Of a DNA stretch of 64,000 nt, positions 50,401 through 60,600 are shown in pieces. Source of the stretch: Jaltomata sinuosa (lineage: Eukaryota > Streptophyta > Magnoliopsida > Solanales > Solanaceae); the NCBI GenBank assembly GCA_003996215.1, contig QJPP01001728.1, forward strand, positions 372,001 through 436,000. The letters are read 5' to 3'. The stretch's first letter is position 1. Each line of letters begins with the position of its first letter. Below the pieces are notes generated by a model that saw only the letters and a list, made by a program, of their open reading frames with translations, was not told where the DNA came from and searched no databases. Made by a program: the position numbers and the translations under genes.

Positions 50401-52918
50401 CACCAAACAAAATATAGGTTGAATAATTTAAAAGATGACTCTAGTTCTATTTATAAGAAAAAGAATCTAAGCATTCTGATTTTATATAATCTGTTACTCC
50501 TAATTCTTGTATATTAAGTTAAAAGGGAATACATAAAATAAGTCCGAACAAACAAATAACAAAAATGCTACCTAAAATAAGTCCTAATGAATAACCCAGG
50601 CCCCTCAATAGATTGCTAGAGGACTTCAGCTACACTGACACTACAAAAGCAGCATCAATGGTGAATGTACACAATTCTGAGTGAACTGCACCACCCTGCT
50701 CTCCAAAATAAACAAACAAAAGTGCCCTTTGTTCCAGCATTACTCTGTATTGAGCTGGTCCCAACTCTTGACCTGAGTTCTATGTCCTTGCCTACAAGAC
50801 CTGTCTTTATAAATTGTAAATCATTATCCTTGATTATTAAATTTAGCCTCTATTTCCATACCATGCACGAATGTCTCTCTCCTGAATTATACCTCATAAA
50901 TAATCCTCAGCCGAGTACCTTAAATTTTGGATGCACAATACTTATATCACTTGCAAATAAAAATAAAATGTCTGCGATCATCAATGTCTTATCTCCATTT
51001 CATTCACGGGAGAACTTGACATTTTAAAAGATAAAGCTACATTTATCATTGTATGGGTGAAAGATTCATGCTTTAAGTTCAACGCTCACAAAGAAATGGG
51101 ATTCATTAGATTTAAATGCTTACTTGGGGGGATTAAACGATTCGCCAACTTGCCTCCACAACTTGGATCCAGTAACCTAAATAATTAAATCAATTCAATA
51201 CTAGACCGTCAAAAATAGCATGACAATGAGTCAATAAAATTCAATTCATCTCTCAGCAGTACAGGATATGGAGACAAATCATTGAATAGTGAACCTAGCA
51301 GCAGAAGAAAAAAATACACAACCGCAACTTTTTAACTGAAACAAACTACAAGTATGAACAGTGTATTCATTAAGATTGTGTAAACCACCTCATGTAAAAA
51401 CTTAAAATGCTGGAAAGGGGACATTTTTGTTCATTTATTTCAGGTTTACAGCACCGTCCCACATCCTGATTCTTTATCATGGACTAAGCACATTGAAATA
51501 TTTTTGTGATAGGTAGGGGGAGGCGAGATTTGACTTTAACACTCAACCAAACTCTTGTACCATGTTGCCAAGAATGGAATTGTTTTTGAAGTAGAAAGCG
51601 CTTAAATTGTCAAATAAGGGACTCTATGAACTCGTAAAACACAAATAAAATATTGTCACATACAGGTTAAGAAGACAAAGACCTACCCGATCATAGCCAC
51701 CCAATCTGATCACAGATCTCCATAACCTATCAGCCAATTACATGGTAAGAATCTTATATGTACCTGAAGCAAAATGAAAAGTATCGGAAAACATCAGACA
51801 CTTACTTCAGGCAATTAAGAGGATTCCCGTAAAACCTAGGTGGTTTAAATTCCATCGCTCGCTCCCTGTAAAAACTCTCAAGTTCTCTCATAAATGCTGC
51901 TTGATCCTCTGGTGATCCATCATCATTCCAATCCTCATCTTCATCCTCATCATCAGCCATCTACAGTTTGAGCAGATAATTCATCAATTTAGAAACACGA
52001 AGTAATTGCCACAAAATCTACAGATCAAACCCTTCCACTGGGACTATCAGCACAAGTTACCTTTGATTCATCAAAGATTTTATTTGATGCTTCCCCAGTA
52101 TGCTGTCCAGCTTTTGAAGTGTCACATTTCACCGACAAATTTGGAGTGGCTGGCTCAGGCATCTTTGCAACAGCAGTATTCTTAACATCATCTTTTGTCT
52201 CTGACAACTCATTCGATCTAGCATCACGATCAGCGATAACACTTGCACTATTAGTTTTATGTTCCACTTCCTTGTGTTCACCAACCATCATATCATTCCC
52301 ATTTTGATGAACATCTTTGGTCGATTTCTCAGCCTGATGGACTTCCTTCACCTCTTTGCCACTCTCACCCTCGTGTACCTGCATGTTTACACCTCCAGTA
52401 TCATGGTGTGCAACATTTCCAACATGTTCTTCCTTCTTCACGGCCACATCTGCATCAAAATCCCCTTCATTTTTCTCAATTTTGGTTTCTCCTTCTGTTC
52501 CACCGGTAGCATTGTTTTGGTCATCACCAACTGTATTGCCTTGAGTCTCTGGCTGGTCAATAGTGTCACTTTGGTTCGCTATCTCACTTGCAGCATTCCT
52601 CTGGTCCTCTACCGCACCCTTTGGATCAGTGTGGTCTATTACCTCATTGTTAACATCACTTTCACCTTCCACCACATTACTTTTCTCCTCTCCGTTCCCA
52701 TTTTCAGCAGGCATTGGGCTCTTATCCTCACTCTCAGAGTGGTTATTTTGGTCTTCTGTCTCTGTTTTAGCAGTGTCTTGGCACTCCATCAGTGACTGGG
52801 TGGACTGTTGGCCGGCAACAGCAGCCCCTTCAGGTTTCAAACTGGAATGAAGCGACTCTACGACAGTCTTGTCGACCTTCTTTTCGGCATCGTCCATCTC
52901 TACATCACTCTTATCCAT
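41477..52918 (-). CDS. ARID/BRIGHT DNA-binding protein with C-terminal HSP20-like (alpha-crystallin) domain
   Basis: Thirteen coding exons close into 597 residues: 52918-52061, 51960-51806, 51726-51687, 51176-51124, 46770-46725, 45927-45838, 44536-44414, 44311-44260, 44026-43954, 43504-43438, 43356-43306, 42260-42168 and 41569-41477. Exon 1 is a Glu/Asp/Lys-rich region of 286 residues. The ARID fold runs through exons 2-5 (FMRELESFYRERAMEFKPP, NPLNCLKLWRSVIRLGGYD, TGSKLWRQVG, SWTFRIFYEKAL) and binds AT-rich DNA. After a basic linker comes the HSP20-like domain (DLGPPADWVKINVRET, CFEIYALVPGLLREEV, VSLHGRLFVRVPFA). This matches the Arabidopsis AT1G20910/AT1G76510 group; such ARIDs are, from memory, reported in the PEAT chromatin complex. 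A leader intron (53322-52920) ends two bases before the ATG. Intron 4 is 4.35 kb and filled with transposons. Confidence 0.92.
47400..50223 (-). pseudogene. L1-type LINE relic (endonuclease and reverse transcriptase) in ARID intron 4
   Basis: Minus-strand translation yields successive L1 phrases. The N-terminal part is a degenerate open frame. The endonuclease tail FIDNEFLIDLPLIGALFTCF lies near 49490-49550. EEISWRQKSRDLWLKEWG and NTKAFHRIVVANRR follow at about 49260-49360. The reverse-transcriptase box FADDTLVF is at 49158-49181, then VSGLKINPSKCEI. Farther 3' are WDLQLRRNLQDWE-like remains at about 47550-47640. Stops, shifts and deletions make it non-functional; much of the RT core is missing. 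It runs in the same direction as the host gene and is interrupted by the hAT-like element at 47749-48599. Both outer limits are approximate. Confidence 0.75.
47749..48599. mobile_element. Non-autonomous hAT-like element with 8-bp target duplication
   Basis: GTGCGTGC occurs directly before (47741-47748) and after (48600-48607) the element, a perfect 8-bp duplication typical of hAT transposons. The ends are imperfect inverted repeats: TAGGGTTGGGCATAAATATC on the left, and TAGGGGTAGGCGTTCAGTTT as the reverse complement of the right end. CGGTTC/GAACCG-rich subterminal repeats lie inside both ends. No transposase frame remains in 851 bp. It is inserted within the L1 relic and is therefore younger than it. 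Confidence 0.85.
50295..50364 (-). mobile_element. 70-bp 5'-truncated retro-insert ending in (TTG)n, perfect 14-bp target duplication
   Basis: TACCGAGCTATATA occurs at 50281-50294 and again at 50365-50378. Between them, on the minus strand, is a block beginning CGGTCTGCGTACATTCTACC, passing through CCCTCCCCAGACCCCACTTT and ending in TTGTTGTTGTTG. This is the terminal part of the RTE LINE 3' end seen at 54273-55179. It is an extreme 5' truncation or the tail of a TS-type SINE. The perfect duplication indicates a fairly recent insertion. Confidence 0.88.
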
Positions 52919-53322
52919 TCTGATAACTAATTGGCATGCAGCAGATCATCACGTGTATTAAAATTCAAAATTCTAGCATACAGCTCAAAAGAGAAGCTGA
53001 AATTAAATATTCGCAAGCAAAAACGAACACAGTAAAACTCAAAAGAAGCACATTGGGCTCCACAACAGAACCCTAGTTTCATCAAATAAGATTTGCTGTA
53101 GAAAAGAAAAAAGGAACCCCAAAAATTTAAAAAGCAAGAAAAAGGGGGAAAAGGGAATTTGCACGTTTTTCATCCAGAATACTTGTAACAAGGAAAAGAG
53201 AAGAAACAGGTACCACCGATCAACAGGTCAGAACTTGTTGCATATATCGAGTAAATAAACAGAAAAAAAGAAAAAAGAAATCATGTTCATGTACATATAA
53301 GGGTGTAAAAGATAACAGATAC

Positions 53323-53400
53323 CTGGATGAAGGTCAGAGCTTGATAGGGTGTCAACTCAGAATGGGCGTCTAGGGTTTGGTTACAGTCGGAGATTAAGGA
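53323..53400 (-). promoter_or_regulatory. Non-coding first exon (5' leader) of the ARID gene
   Basis: On the minus strand, CTTCATCCAG is followed by GTATCTG (donor at 53322). The matching acceptor lies at 52920, two bases before the ATG. The upstream limit of this leader exon is a guess. Confidence 0.5.
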
Positions 53401-53544
53401 AAAGAGGTACAAGGTGTATTATTATGGCGAATAAATCGGAATGACCAAAAAAAGAGTGAATAAATAAATAATAAATGTAGTATTTAAGAAGGAAAATGGG
53501 AAATAAACAAGGAAAGTGTAGAAAGAGGTATTTGAATTTTGGTG

Positions 53545-53577
53545 CATGCTTATGCTTATGCTTATGCTTATGCTTAT
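53545..53577. repeat. Hexanucleotide microsatellite (TTATGC)n
   Basis: Five near-perfect TTATGC units lie about 150-250 bp upstream of the presumed ARID leader exon. The sequence before them is CATGC. Confidence 0.9.
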
Positions 53578-53649
53578 CTCCTCTCAACTCTGTAACGTCA
53601 TTGCGCCGGACTCTTGAGAGAGAGAGAGTTCCCACCGTAACCTTTGCTT

Positions 53650-54272
53650 GTGCGATACACTAGATTAAATTCTTTACTCATTACGACTATTAATTATTTG
53701 AAAATTCTTTACTCTCTTTTTATTTTTAATGATTTTTCTTTTATATATATATATATATATAATAAGATATATATATAGAAGATCATAAAATTTTAATGAT
53801 CAGTTTGGTATGTTATAGATATTTAAGTTTGAGTATTAAAAGTTTTAAACTTTAGTATTCAATCAAATATGTTATATGAAGTTAGACACCTTCTCTATTC
53901 CAAATCTACTACTTTTTTTCGTTTCAATTTGTTTGGTTGATTTTGATTTGGAACAAAGTCTAAGAAAAAATAAAAAAGATTTTATGTACCAAAATATTCT
54001 TTAATTTTATTTGTCATATCAAACATGCTATGTGAAAAGTTACTAAAAAGAAAAGAAAAATTATTTTTAAAATAAATTAAAAAAGAAAGTAATTGACACG
54101 ATTCTGAGACAGAATCTCTAGGCTTGAGCAAAGTATGGGCCAAAGTCGTGGGTGAAATACTAAGCAAGTAGAAAAAGATAGTTATTGTCTCCTCACCCTT
54201 ATATTTGTAGGATTTGGGCGGGCTAGTCAATTTTACATATGTCATTTAAGTCAGGAAGTATTTTTTTTATTA
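53650..54272. other. AT-rich intergenic DNA with probable MITE remnant
   Basis: A TA dinucleotide run lies near 53740-53770. The stretch 53915-54100, starting TTTCGTTTCAATTTGTTTGG, resembles the interior of Stowaway elements, but the ends are missing or diverged. Confidence 0.35.
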
Positions 54273-55179
54273 GCATTGATGAGGATGTCACTCATCGTAT
54301 TGGTGTTGGGTGGATGAAATGGAGGCTCGCATCTGGAGTCTTGTGTGATAAGAAGGTGCCTACTAAACTTAAAGGGAAATTCTACAGAGTGGTGGTCCGA
54401 CCAGTTTTGTTGTATGGAGTAGAGTGTTGGCCAGTAAAGAACTCCCATATTCAAAAGATGAAGGTGGCGGAGATGAGGATGTTGCGATGGATGTGCGGGT
54501 TTACTAGGAGAGATAGGATTAGGAATGAGGATATCCGAGATAAGGTGGGTGTGGCGTCGGTGGAAGATAAGATGCGGGAAGCGAGGTTGAGATGGTTCAG
54601 ACATGTGAGGAGGAGAGGCACGGATGCTCCAGTGCGGAGGTGTGAGAGGTTGGCTATGGATGGGTACAGGAGAGGACGAGGTAGACCGAAAAAGTATTGG
54701 GGAGAGGTGATTCGACAGGACATGGCGCAGTTGCAGCTTACCGAGGACATGACCCTAGATAGGAAGGTGTGGAGGACGCGGATTAGGGTAGAAGAGTAGT
54801 AGGTAGAAGTGTGTGTAGGCTAGTAGGTAGGAGTGTTTTTCCTTATTGTCCCGACTAGTAATCATAGTGCTACGCTTATAGTTTCTTGTTCTTGGATTCC
54901 TCGTGGTAGTATTTTGTGGCAGTACTCTGTTTCTGTCTGTTGTTTGTTACTACATATTACTTCATATCGTCTCTTGTAGTTTTATCATGTATTTTTATCC
55001 TGTATCTTTGTTACGTCCTTTTTAGTTTATTTGTAGACTGTTTTTGTCTTGAACCGGGGGTCTATCGGAAACAGCCTCTCTACCTCACCTCTGAGGTAGT
55101 GGTACGGACTGCGTACACTCTACCCTCCCCAGACCCCATGCTGTGGGAATACACTGGGTATGTTGTTGTTGTTGTTGTA
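54273..55179 (+). mobile_element. 5'-truncated RTE-type LINE
   Basis: An open frame (to the stop at 54797-54799) encodes the C-terminal end of plant RTE LINE polymerases. Motifs are IDEDVTHRIGVGWMKWRLAS, KLKGKFYRVVVRPVLLYGVE, RMLRWMCGFTRRDRIRNED and GRGRPKKYWGEVIRQDM. The RT core and endonuclease are absent. About 380 bp of 3' UTR follow, containing GGTCTATCGGAAACAGCC and CTACCCTCCCCAGACCCC, and ending in (TTG)n at 55161-55179. The reading frame is intact through this piece, which suggests it is not very old. Confidence 0.9.
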
Positions 55180-55739
55180 TTGACAAACTTCTGACTTTCT
55201 CATATCAAAGTCCAATTCAGACGTAAATGTGACTAAATATTTAGGATACAAAAAGTGATGCCCTTTAAAATGAGTATTTTTAGTCAGTACAAAATCTAAT
55301 TCTAATTAATCATGATTCACGATCTTTTATATGAGTATTATCGAGGATCCATTAATTTGTGTTATTCTCGAACACATTTTCCTACTATAGTTGCTTCACT
55401 TTGAGTAATTATAATTTGAGCGGGTTGAGATATGACCCCTAGTTCAACCCATTCTAACTCAACCCTTGTGGACCCGAACAAAATTTGGACAGTTTTACCT
55501 ATGACCTGTCTAGAAAACATGACTAAGGGTGTGCTCGGAGGAAAACATTCTCCAAAAAATATTTTCTAATTTTCTTGTATTCAATTAGTGAATTTATAAA
55601 ATAGATATTTTATAGAAAAAAATAAGTTCCTTAAAATTAGAAAAATAATTTCGAGTAGGAAAAACAAGTTCCACAAATGACATTCATTGTGTCCTCTCCA
55701 CAAATGACATTCCACATTTTGTTCGGATCCTTAACATAT

Positions 55740-57210
55740 ATATCTGATTTGCCGGTATTTAACGGCATATTTTACGCCTTTAACCAAAGAATAGACGCTA
55801 GTTTTCAAGCAAATATTGTGCAATTCATGTGTTTGTTTGTGTTTCAGGAAAAATAGGCTTAAAGCAACAAGAGAGCTGATTTGGGACCAAAAACGAGGCA
55901 TTTTCCTGTTCGTTTCAAGTTGCGACAGAAGCCAACGAAAAAGTGAAGTAAAAACGGAAGGAGAAACGGACCGTTCTCAGAAGAAACGGACTGTTTCCCT
56001 TATCGTTCCCAGAAACAGAAGATGGGTAATTGTTGAGAGTTAGAACGGTTAAGAGAACGAACCGTTTTCAGAAGAAACTGACCGTTTCTCTAACCGTTTT
56101 CAGAAGCAGAAAGTTAGCCAAAGTCAGAACTTAAAAACGATCAAACAAACGGACCGTTTTGTCCCAGAACGGACCGTTTTGTCCCAGAACGGACCGTTTT
56201 GCAAACCATTTTCTGGACGCGACTTTCCTTTCCTGGACCAATCTGGATTTAATTTGCAATTGCCTATAAATAGGACTTTTAGGGTATTTTCACTTACTTT
56301 GTTTTCAGTGTGTTTTTGAATATTAGTAGCGCTCAAACAACAAACTTACGATATCTATCAATTGTTCTTACGTTTTGGGAATTTTTGCTCTAGTTTTATT
56401 GGAGAATTGAAGTGGGTTTTCATATATTGTAAGAATTTCTCTTCTACTATGACTATCATTGCCTTTTCTTCTTCTTTATTTATGAGTAACTAAACTTCCC
56501 ACAACTAGGGTTGTGGGATACATGGCGAAAGTAGTAATCTAGGTTATGTGTGACAATGGGTTCGGATTATATGGCTTAATATGTTATTAATCCTACATTT
56601 TTATCGCTTTCTAATGGTTGCAAACATTAGAACAAGTCTAGGTTTGATTTGCTTGAACAATGGAATTAAAACCCGGAAAATTGGATTAACAACAAGGATT
56701 CGGGACTACCAACTCCCGTCTAATGATTGATGCTTTAGCGAGATTTATCTACTTGAAGTTTTAATTGAATGGTATAATTGTATCTTTTCAAGTTTGAATG
56801 AATTGAAAAGAAAAGCGTCTTCTTGGTTGAGAAACGATTAGACGTACGAAAGAATTCAATCACTTCGTGTTTTGCATATGAAATGAATCCATTGAAACTC
56901 AAACCCGAGATTGTTCACGAAGTCATGGTGAACACATCCCTAGTTCATCTCTAATATTGATTTTTACTCGTTAAAAGTTGTTGTTTGTTACATTAACTAT
57001 TCAAAGAAGCAATCAAAGATTGATCACTACAAACTCCCCCCCCCCCCCATTATCGAAAACTATTGATTATTAGTCATCTAAGTCACTAACGACTTAATTT
57101 ACACCTTATTCTCTGTGGGATCGACCCCAACCTGTTGGGTTCTATATTTGACAACGACCGCTTACTCTTCTTAATTGAGGTGTAATTTGGGCGTATCAAT
57201 ACCCCCTTGT
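55740..57210 (+). mobile_element. LTR-retrotransposon-like block (possible solo LTR)
   Basis: The stretch has a TATA-type GCCTATAAATAGGAC (about 56261), a TTTCAGTGTG leader and an ATGAGTAACTAA...AGGGTTGTGGG block. It ends with TGTGGGATCGACCCCAACC and TTTGGGCGTATCAA near 57200. These phrases recur at ends of plant Gypsy-type LTRs, from memory. No second copy, primer site or coding region is present, so a solo LTR is the simplest reading. The start is undefined and no target duplication was found. Confidence 0.4.
56149..56200. repeat. 20-bp tandem repeat with AACGGACCGTT core
   Basis: The unit GTCCCAGAACGGACCGTTTT is repeated about 2.5 times. Related AACGGxCCGTT or CCGTTT sequences occur at several places from 55960 onward. 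Confidence 0.85.
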
Positions 57211-57641
57211 CTCAATATCGCGATAGTGATTCATAACCATACAAATATTTAAGTGTAATATTATGGTGCCTAACCAAAAGGCTTGTCGCCTCTTTTCATT
57301 TCAATTCTTTAACTACTCCAACTCGAGGGGAGAAAAAGAGCAATTTGTTTGATCAATGATATCTTGAAAACAAAGTGTCTAAGAAATGTGTCTGCACTCT
57401 GCACTAAAATGTCCAACCTAAGGCAATATAGACAACTATAGACATAATTGTATCAGAAATCAAATTGAGCAACAACCCATGCCTTACCAGGCAAGCGATT
57501 ACAGTATGTACGTGTGATTCCTTTTGAGTCTTCAGTCCTTGCATGTCGCAGATCTTAATCTGAATCATGAAGGTCTTTCCCACTCTTTCCAGATTGTTGC
57601 TGTAGAACGGCTCTACTTCACTATAATGATATAATTAAAGA

Positions 57642-60600
57642 TCAACTCCTTTTCTCAACAACTGTCTGGTCCACTTCAATGTACGGCAGCAAGTCTCTGA
57701 TTGAGTTTGAGTGGCGATAAAACTGACATAAGAGCAAGTTCAAGCAATCAAACAAGATTAAAAAGGCAATATAATGTGGTTCTATACTTCTATTGCTTCT
57801 AGATATTTATTACCTTGGCAAAAAACACACTAGCTATATTTGCTTTCTGAGTTAGGCAATGAGAAATTGCAGTGTATCAATGTAAACCAACAATATCAGA
57901 GGAAACGTACGAAGAAGAAAAAGAGTTACACGAATACGCATAGACAAGTAGGCTTGGAGTTAGAAGTCCTATTTTTTCCAACCAAATATCGTTGACCCAG
58001 AGGGAGAGCGTCAAGAGGAAAAAAATAAGAGAGAGACTGATCCAAATAATAGTAAACAAAGATTAACATAGCCATTGGCAAACTAGGCCTCAATTATATT
58101 AGCTCCCCTTTGTTTAAATTCCCGTTTGACTTGCCAAAATAGATATGTAGAACATAGATGTTGAGATAGTTGTACCTCTGCTACGACTTCTTCGCAATTA
58201 CGGCCCAATTCTTGGCATTTAGATGCTCCAGACTCCCTAACTGAGTTAATTTTTGCAGTTATTGCATCCGCCTAATGGAAGAGGTGATCATTTAGTAAGG
58301 AGCAAACCCAAACAACAAATACTGTTTTAGTAAATCGAGACATGATAACAGTACCTCTGCAAGTACGCCTTCCAAGTCATTTTGCCTTGCTTCAAGACCA
58401 TGCCTCTTTGATTCCATTTCCACCTTTACATTTTTCAGTTCTTTGGCAGCTTCCTCATAACTAAGATCTCTTTCTTTCTCTAATTGCTTTCTTAGTTCTT
58501 CCAATTGGTCCGCTGGATAATATATGATATTAGCATCGGAGGTAAGAGGAAACTACAAATGAACGTAATAAAAACAGCTCCAGCTACCTTTTCCTTGCCT
58601 TTCAACTAGTTTAGCTTCAAGGGATTTTTCCAGTACTTCCTCGTCACTCAGCTTTAGTTTGAGAACCTTAACATCTTTCTCAATAGATTTAGTTGAATTA
58701 ACCTGCCAGTATCATTCATATAATTTAGGCAAAGTAAGGCATTCATAACTGCTTTGCTTAGAATGACAACTATCCAGGAGAAAATTGGTGTAGAACTCTA
58801 GACAACCATGGCCTATAGCAAGTGACCTCTCAGAATTTTAAAGTGCATTTTACGATTCTTAGACAGTTCTTATTTTCCTCTTTTTTTCCATGAGAAGAAG
58901 AAATAACCAATAAATAACCAAAAAGAGATTAGAATAACATAGAGAATTACTCACAACTACTACAGAACACTTTTAAGTGGCACATCTTGATGTGAAATTT
59001 GGATAGCTCCATGTCGTCAACTGAGATTTAGAATATATTTTCACAAAATTTAAGATGAATGCACGGACATCTAATATGAGAATGCCTAAGGACTTAGTTC
59101 AAGTCTTCATACATAGACTTGAATATACAAATAGTTCATATCTATTTCTCAGCCTCATTAGAGACTTGTTCTTAATTTCTTCTTTCAAAAATCATGTTAT
59201 TATTTTGATCCTAATGTTACTCTAAGTTCTCTAAATCACCACTTTCTTTACATCGCTACCTTTCATTTAATTGTGTTTGTCTCAATCATGCCTCTTATTC
59301 CCCTTCGTCTCACTTTTTCACAAATATAAATAAGATTCTTAACTAGATTTCACCATAGGTAGATCTATACATTTATTTTCCTTCCACTTCAAATGACTGT
59401 TTCTTCATCTAGTAGATCAAGTCACTCAAACACCCTCTAAGTTATTTTGTTCATTGTTATCTTAATAAACAAATACGTTAGCTATTCATAAATTATTTCC
59501 TTTCCTTATTCTAATTATCTAATTTTCACTTGTTTCCAATATAATAGTAATGCATTCAAGTAAAATAATTTATCATGAGAAATAGAGAGGTGTCCACTGA
59601 AAATGCTGTATGACAAATTTTATCTCAAAACAAGACATGCATGATAACCTGCTCCTGTATAGCCTGCATCTGATTGAAGTTCTTGGACATTTTCTTGTAA
59701 GCCTGACATTAGAGAGACAAGATTTTTAACAATAATTAAGAAGAACAAGAAAAAACAAAATGAGAGAGAATGTCATCAAGCACTTCCACTCAAAGTTGTA
59801 AATATTAACAATTTCAATGCAATTGGTAAGAAGGTAATAGCGTTTACATGCAAGCATACTTGACAAAATTTCAGTTCTAATCATCGCAGCCAACTCTTCA
59901 GAATGAGAAAAATTGATTAAAGGAGGTAAATTCAGTCAAATTCTTTCTTCCAGTTGATTATACACAATTAAAGTTAGTATTAACATTGTTTAGCCATGAA
60001 ATTTTAAGAATTTCCCAAATCACCAAGAACGCCAAGAAAGAGGATTTTCTAGTGTTGGTTTCAAATGGTAATTCCCACCCACCTGTATCTCATTTATTGA
60101 GCATAAATAAGTGTCTAGATGCAATTTATGAGTTGAAAAGATAGTAGAAAGGTTGTATAGAATGAACCCTGTGCAGTACCTTTGTATAAACCTCAAGAAT
60201 TGCAGTTTTATTTTGAAAAGACTGCATTGCTGCTCTTTCAGCATTCCTTATCTCAGCTTGAACTGATTTCTTTTCCTCCAGTGCTCTCTAAAAATTTCAA
60301 TAGTCAAAAAAAAACACATGAAACGTGGAAAAAGCTGTAGTAACCTGATGTTAGAGTAGCAAGTAAAAAATTGTGATTAATTTCACCAACAGAATCTGAA
60401 ATGATTTAGCTAAAAGACAGAATCTCAACTTAGAGAAACTGGAACCACACCTCATACAGCAAAGAACCAAGTGATATGGTTTTATCAAATAAAGATTAAA
60501 AATCTGAGCACTTCTTACAAAAAGCCTAGCTACTAAAGTAGAGCTTGATTTATTAACACAGAAAAAAAAAATCAACCTTGGCCTTTCAGAATATTTCAAC

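Noticed and set aside
52259..52850. Long hydrophobic open frames on the plus strand
   Set aside because: They are antisense shadows of the acidic low-complexity first exon of the ARID gene.
53915..54110. Stowaway-like interior considered as a third complete MITE
   Set aside because: I could not find paired CTCCCTC-type ends or flanking TA, so only a remnant is claimed.
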